NCBI RefSeq assembly: GCF_000721495.1
Contig: NZ_JOHY01000058.1
Coordinates: 22,079 to 86,078 of the forward strand
Length of the DNA stretch: 64,000 bases
Direction of reading: 5' to 3'
From: Streptomyces sp. NRRL F-5123
GTDB lineage: Bacteria; Actinomycetota; Actinomycetes; Streptomycetales; Streptomycetaceae
Below the pieces are notes generated by a model. It ran no database searches. It saw only the letters and a list, made by a program, of their open reading frames with translations, and had not been told where the DNA came from. The translations under genes and the position numbers were made by a program. Shown one piece after another: positions 63,790 to 64,000 of the stretch. Position 1 is the first letter of the stretch. Each line of letters opens with the position of its first letter.

Positions 63790-64000
63790 CTACCAGCCGG
63801 TGGTGAGCTTGGTGGCAGCGCCGAAGGTGGTGTCGCCGTGCCCGGCCCAGATGTAGAGGGTGCCGGTGGAGTCGTCGCGGGCGATGATGTCGGCCTTGCC
63901 GTTCCCGTCGTAGTCGGTCGGCCTGGCCGTCACCGTTGAAATCTGCGGCCGCTGTCTGGGTGAAGTCCCATCCGGTGGTCAGTTGCGCCGCGGCGCCGAA
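63790..64000 (-). pseudogene. 3' end of a paralogous FG-GAP protein, shortened by an internal deletion
   Basis: From the stop at 63790 the minus strand reads GTLYIWAGHGDTTFGAATKL, and DIIARDDS, nearly the same as the end of the 61231 gene. Near 63910 it jumps, out of frame, into sequence matching an earlier repeat (61498-61558). One repeat unit has been lost with a frameshift, so the last 40 codons are probably no longer read. The gene continues beyond the window. Confidence 0.65.

Noticed and set aside
1..64000. tRNA, rRNA and replication origin
   Set aside because: I looked for cloverleaf ends, conserved rRNA segments and DnaA-box clusters and saw none; a tRNA search program would be decisive.

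Overview
The window looks like accessory sequence from the linear chromosome of Streptomyces or a close relative. GC content is very high, GTG and TTG starts are common, many exported proteins carry Tat or Sec signals, and the gene families are typical of that group (ECF sigma factor with a SnoaL-like tail, CGNR regulator, MmyB-type HTH regulator, LPFR small protein, EfeUOB iron uptake). I saw no rRNA, tRNA or CRISPR array. Genes are short transcription units on both strands, many ending at strong GC-rich hairpins, and decayed gene remnants and insertion-sequence scars lie between them.

Layout. 1-2085: the acyl-carrier end of a polyketide synthase, a TetR regulator with a candidate operator, and a 2-oxoglutarate/iron oxygenase. 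2300-5985: a decayed island holding an IS3 transposase tail, an orphan Hint (pretoxin) module with a toxin-like tail and an overlapping putative immunity gene, and a broken MFS transporter. 5980-8076: a LysE exporter and a phosphoesterase divergent from a CGNR regulator, with a near-ideal palindrome between them. 8666-12730: a 1354-residue secreted GH54 arabinofuranosidase-like protein ending in fourteen repeats that resolve into two seven-repeat blocks. 12925-17110: an Old Yellow Enzyme, a cytokinin-dehydrogenase-like flavoprotein, a transposase remnant and two small secreted SH3-like proteins. 17490-21535: an ECF sigma factor, an SRPBCC protein, and a TetR/NmrA divergent pair. 21536-23282: scars, an LPFR small protein and two pseudogenes. 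23653-31086: two flavoenzymes and a large secreted propeller/Ig/FG-GAP protein. 31274-33100: a ClpN-like protein with an HTH regulator and palindromic operators, divergent from a phosphotransferase. 33329-36304: an SDR/MmyB pair, a broken regulator and BlaI. 36444-42395: an M56 protease, a COG4705 membrane protein, an ABC transporter and a two-component system. 42383-46429: a kinase remnant, then an iron-box-controlled EfeUO fusion and EfeB. 46808-51650: a secreted BNR-type propeller protein and a secreted CE1-like esterase with a ricin-type lectin tail under LacI-type operators. 51889-59270: a WD40-fused Ser/Thr kinase, then a PaaK-like ligase, a ThiF-like enzyme and an Acg-like nitroreductase in a tightly overlapped operon, convergent with an MIO-type aromatic amino-acid lyase. 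59592-64000: a DEAD-box helicase behind a strong leader hairpin, and two SGNH/FG-GAP genes, one frameshifted and one truncated by the window edge.

Functional themes. (1) Secreted plant-polymer enzymes joined to repeat propellers or lectins (8666, 27727, 46808, 50295, 61231), consistent with a saprophyte. (2) Iron import by EfeUO-EfeB. (3) BlaI/M56-type proteolytic regulation that may extend to the neighbouring ABC transporter. (4) The ligase-ThiF-nitroreductase-lyase group and the Hint toxin/immunity remnant are the best candidates for little-described systems.
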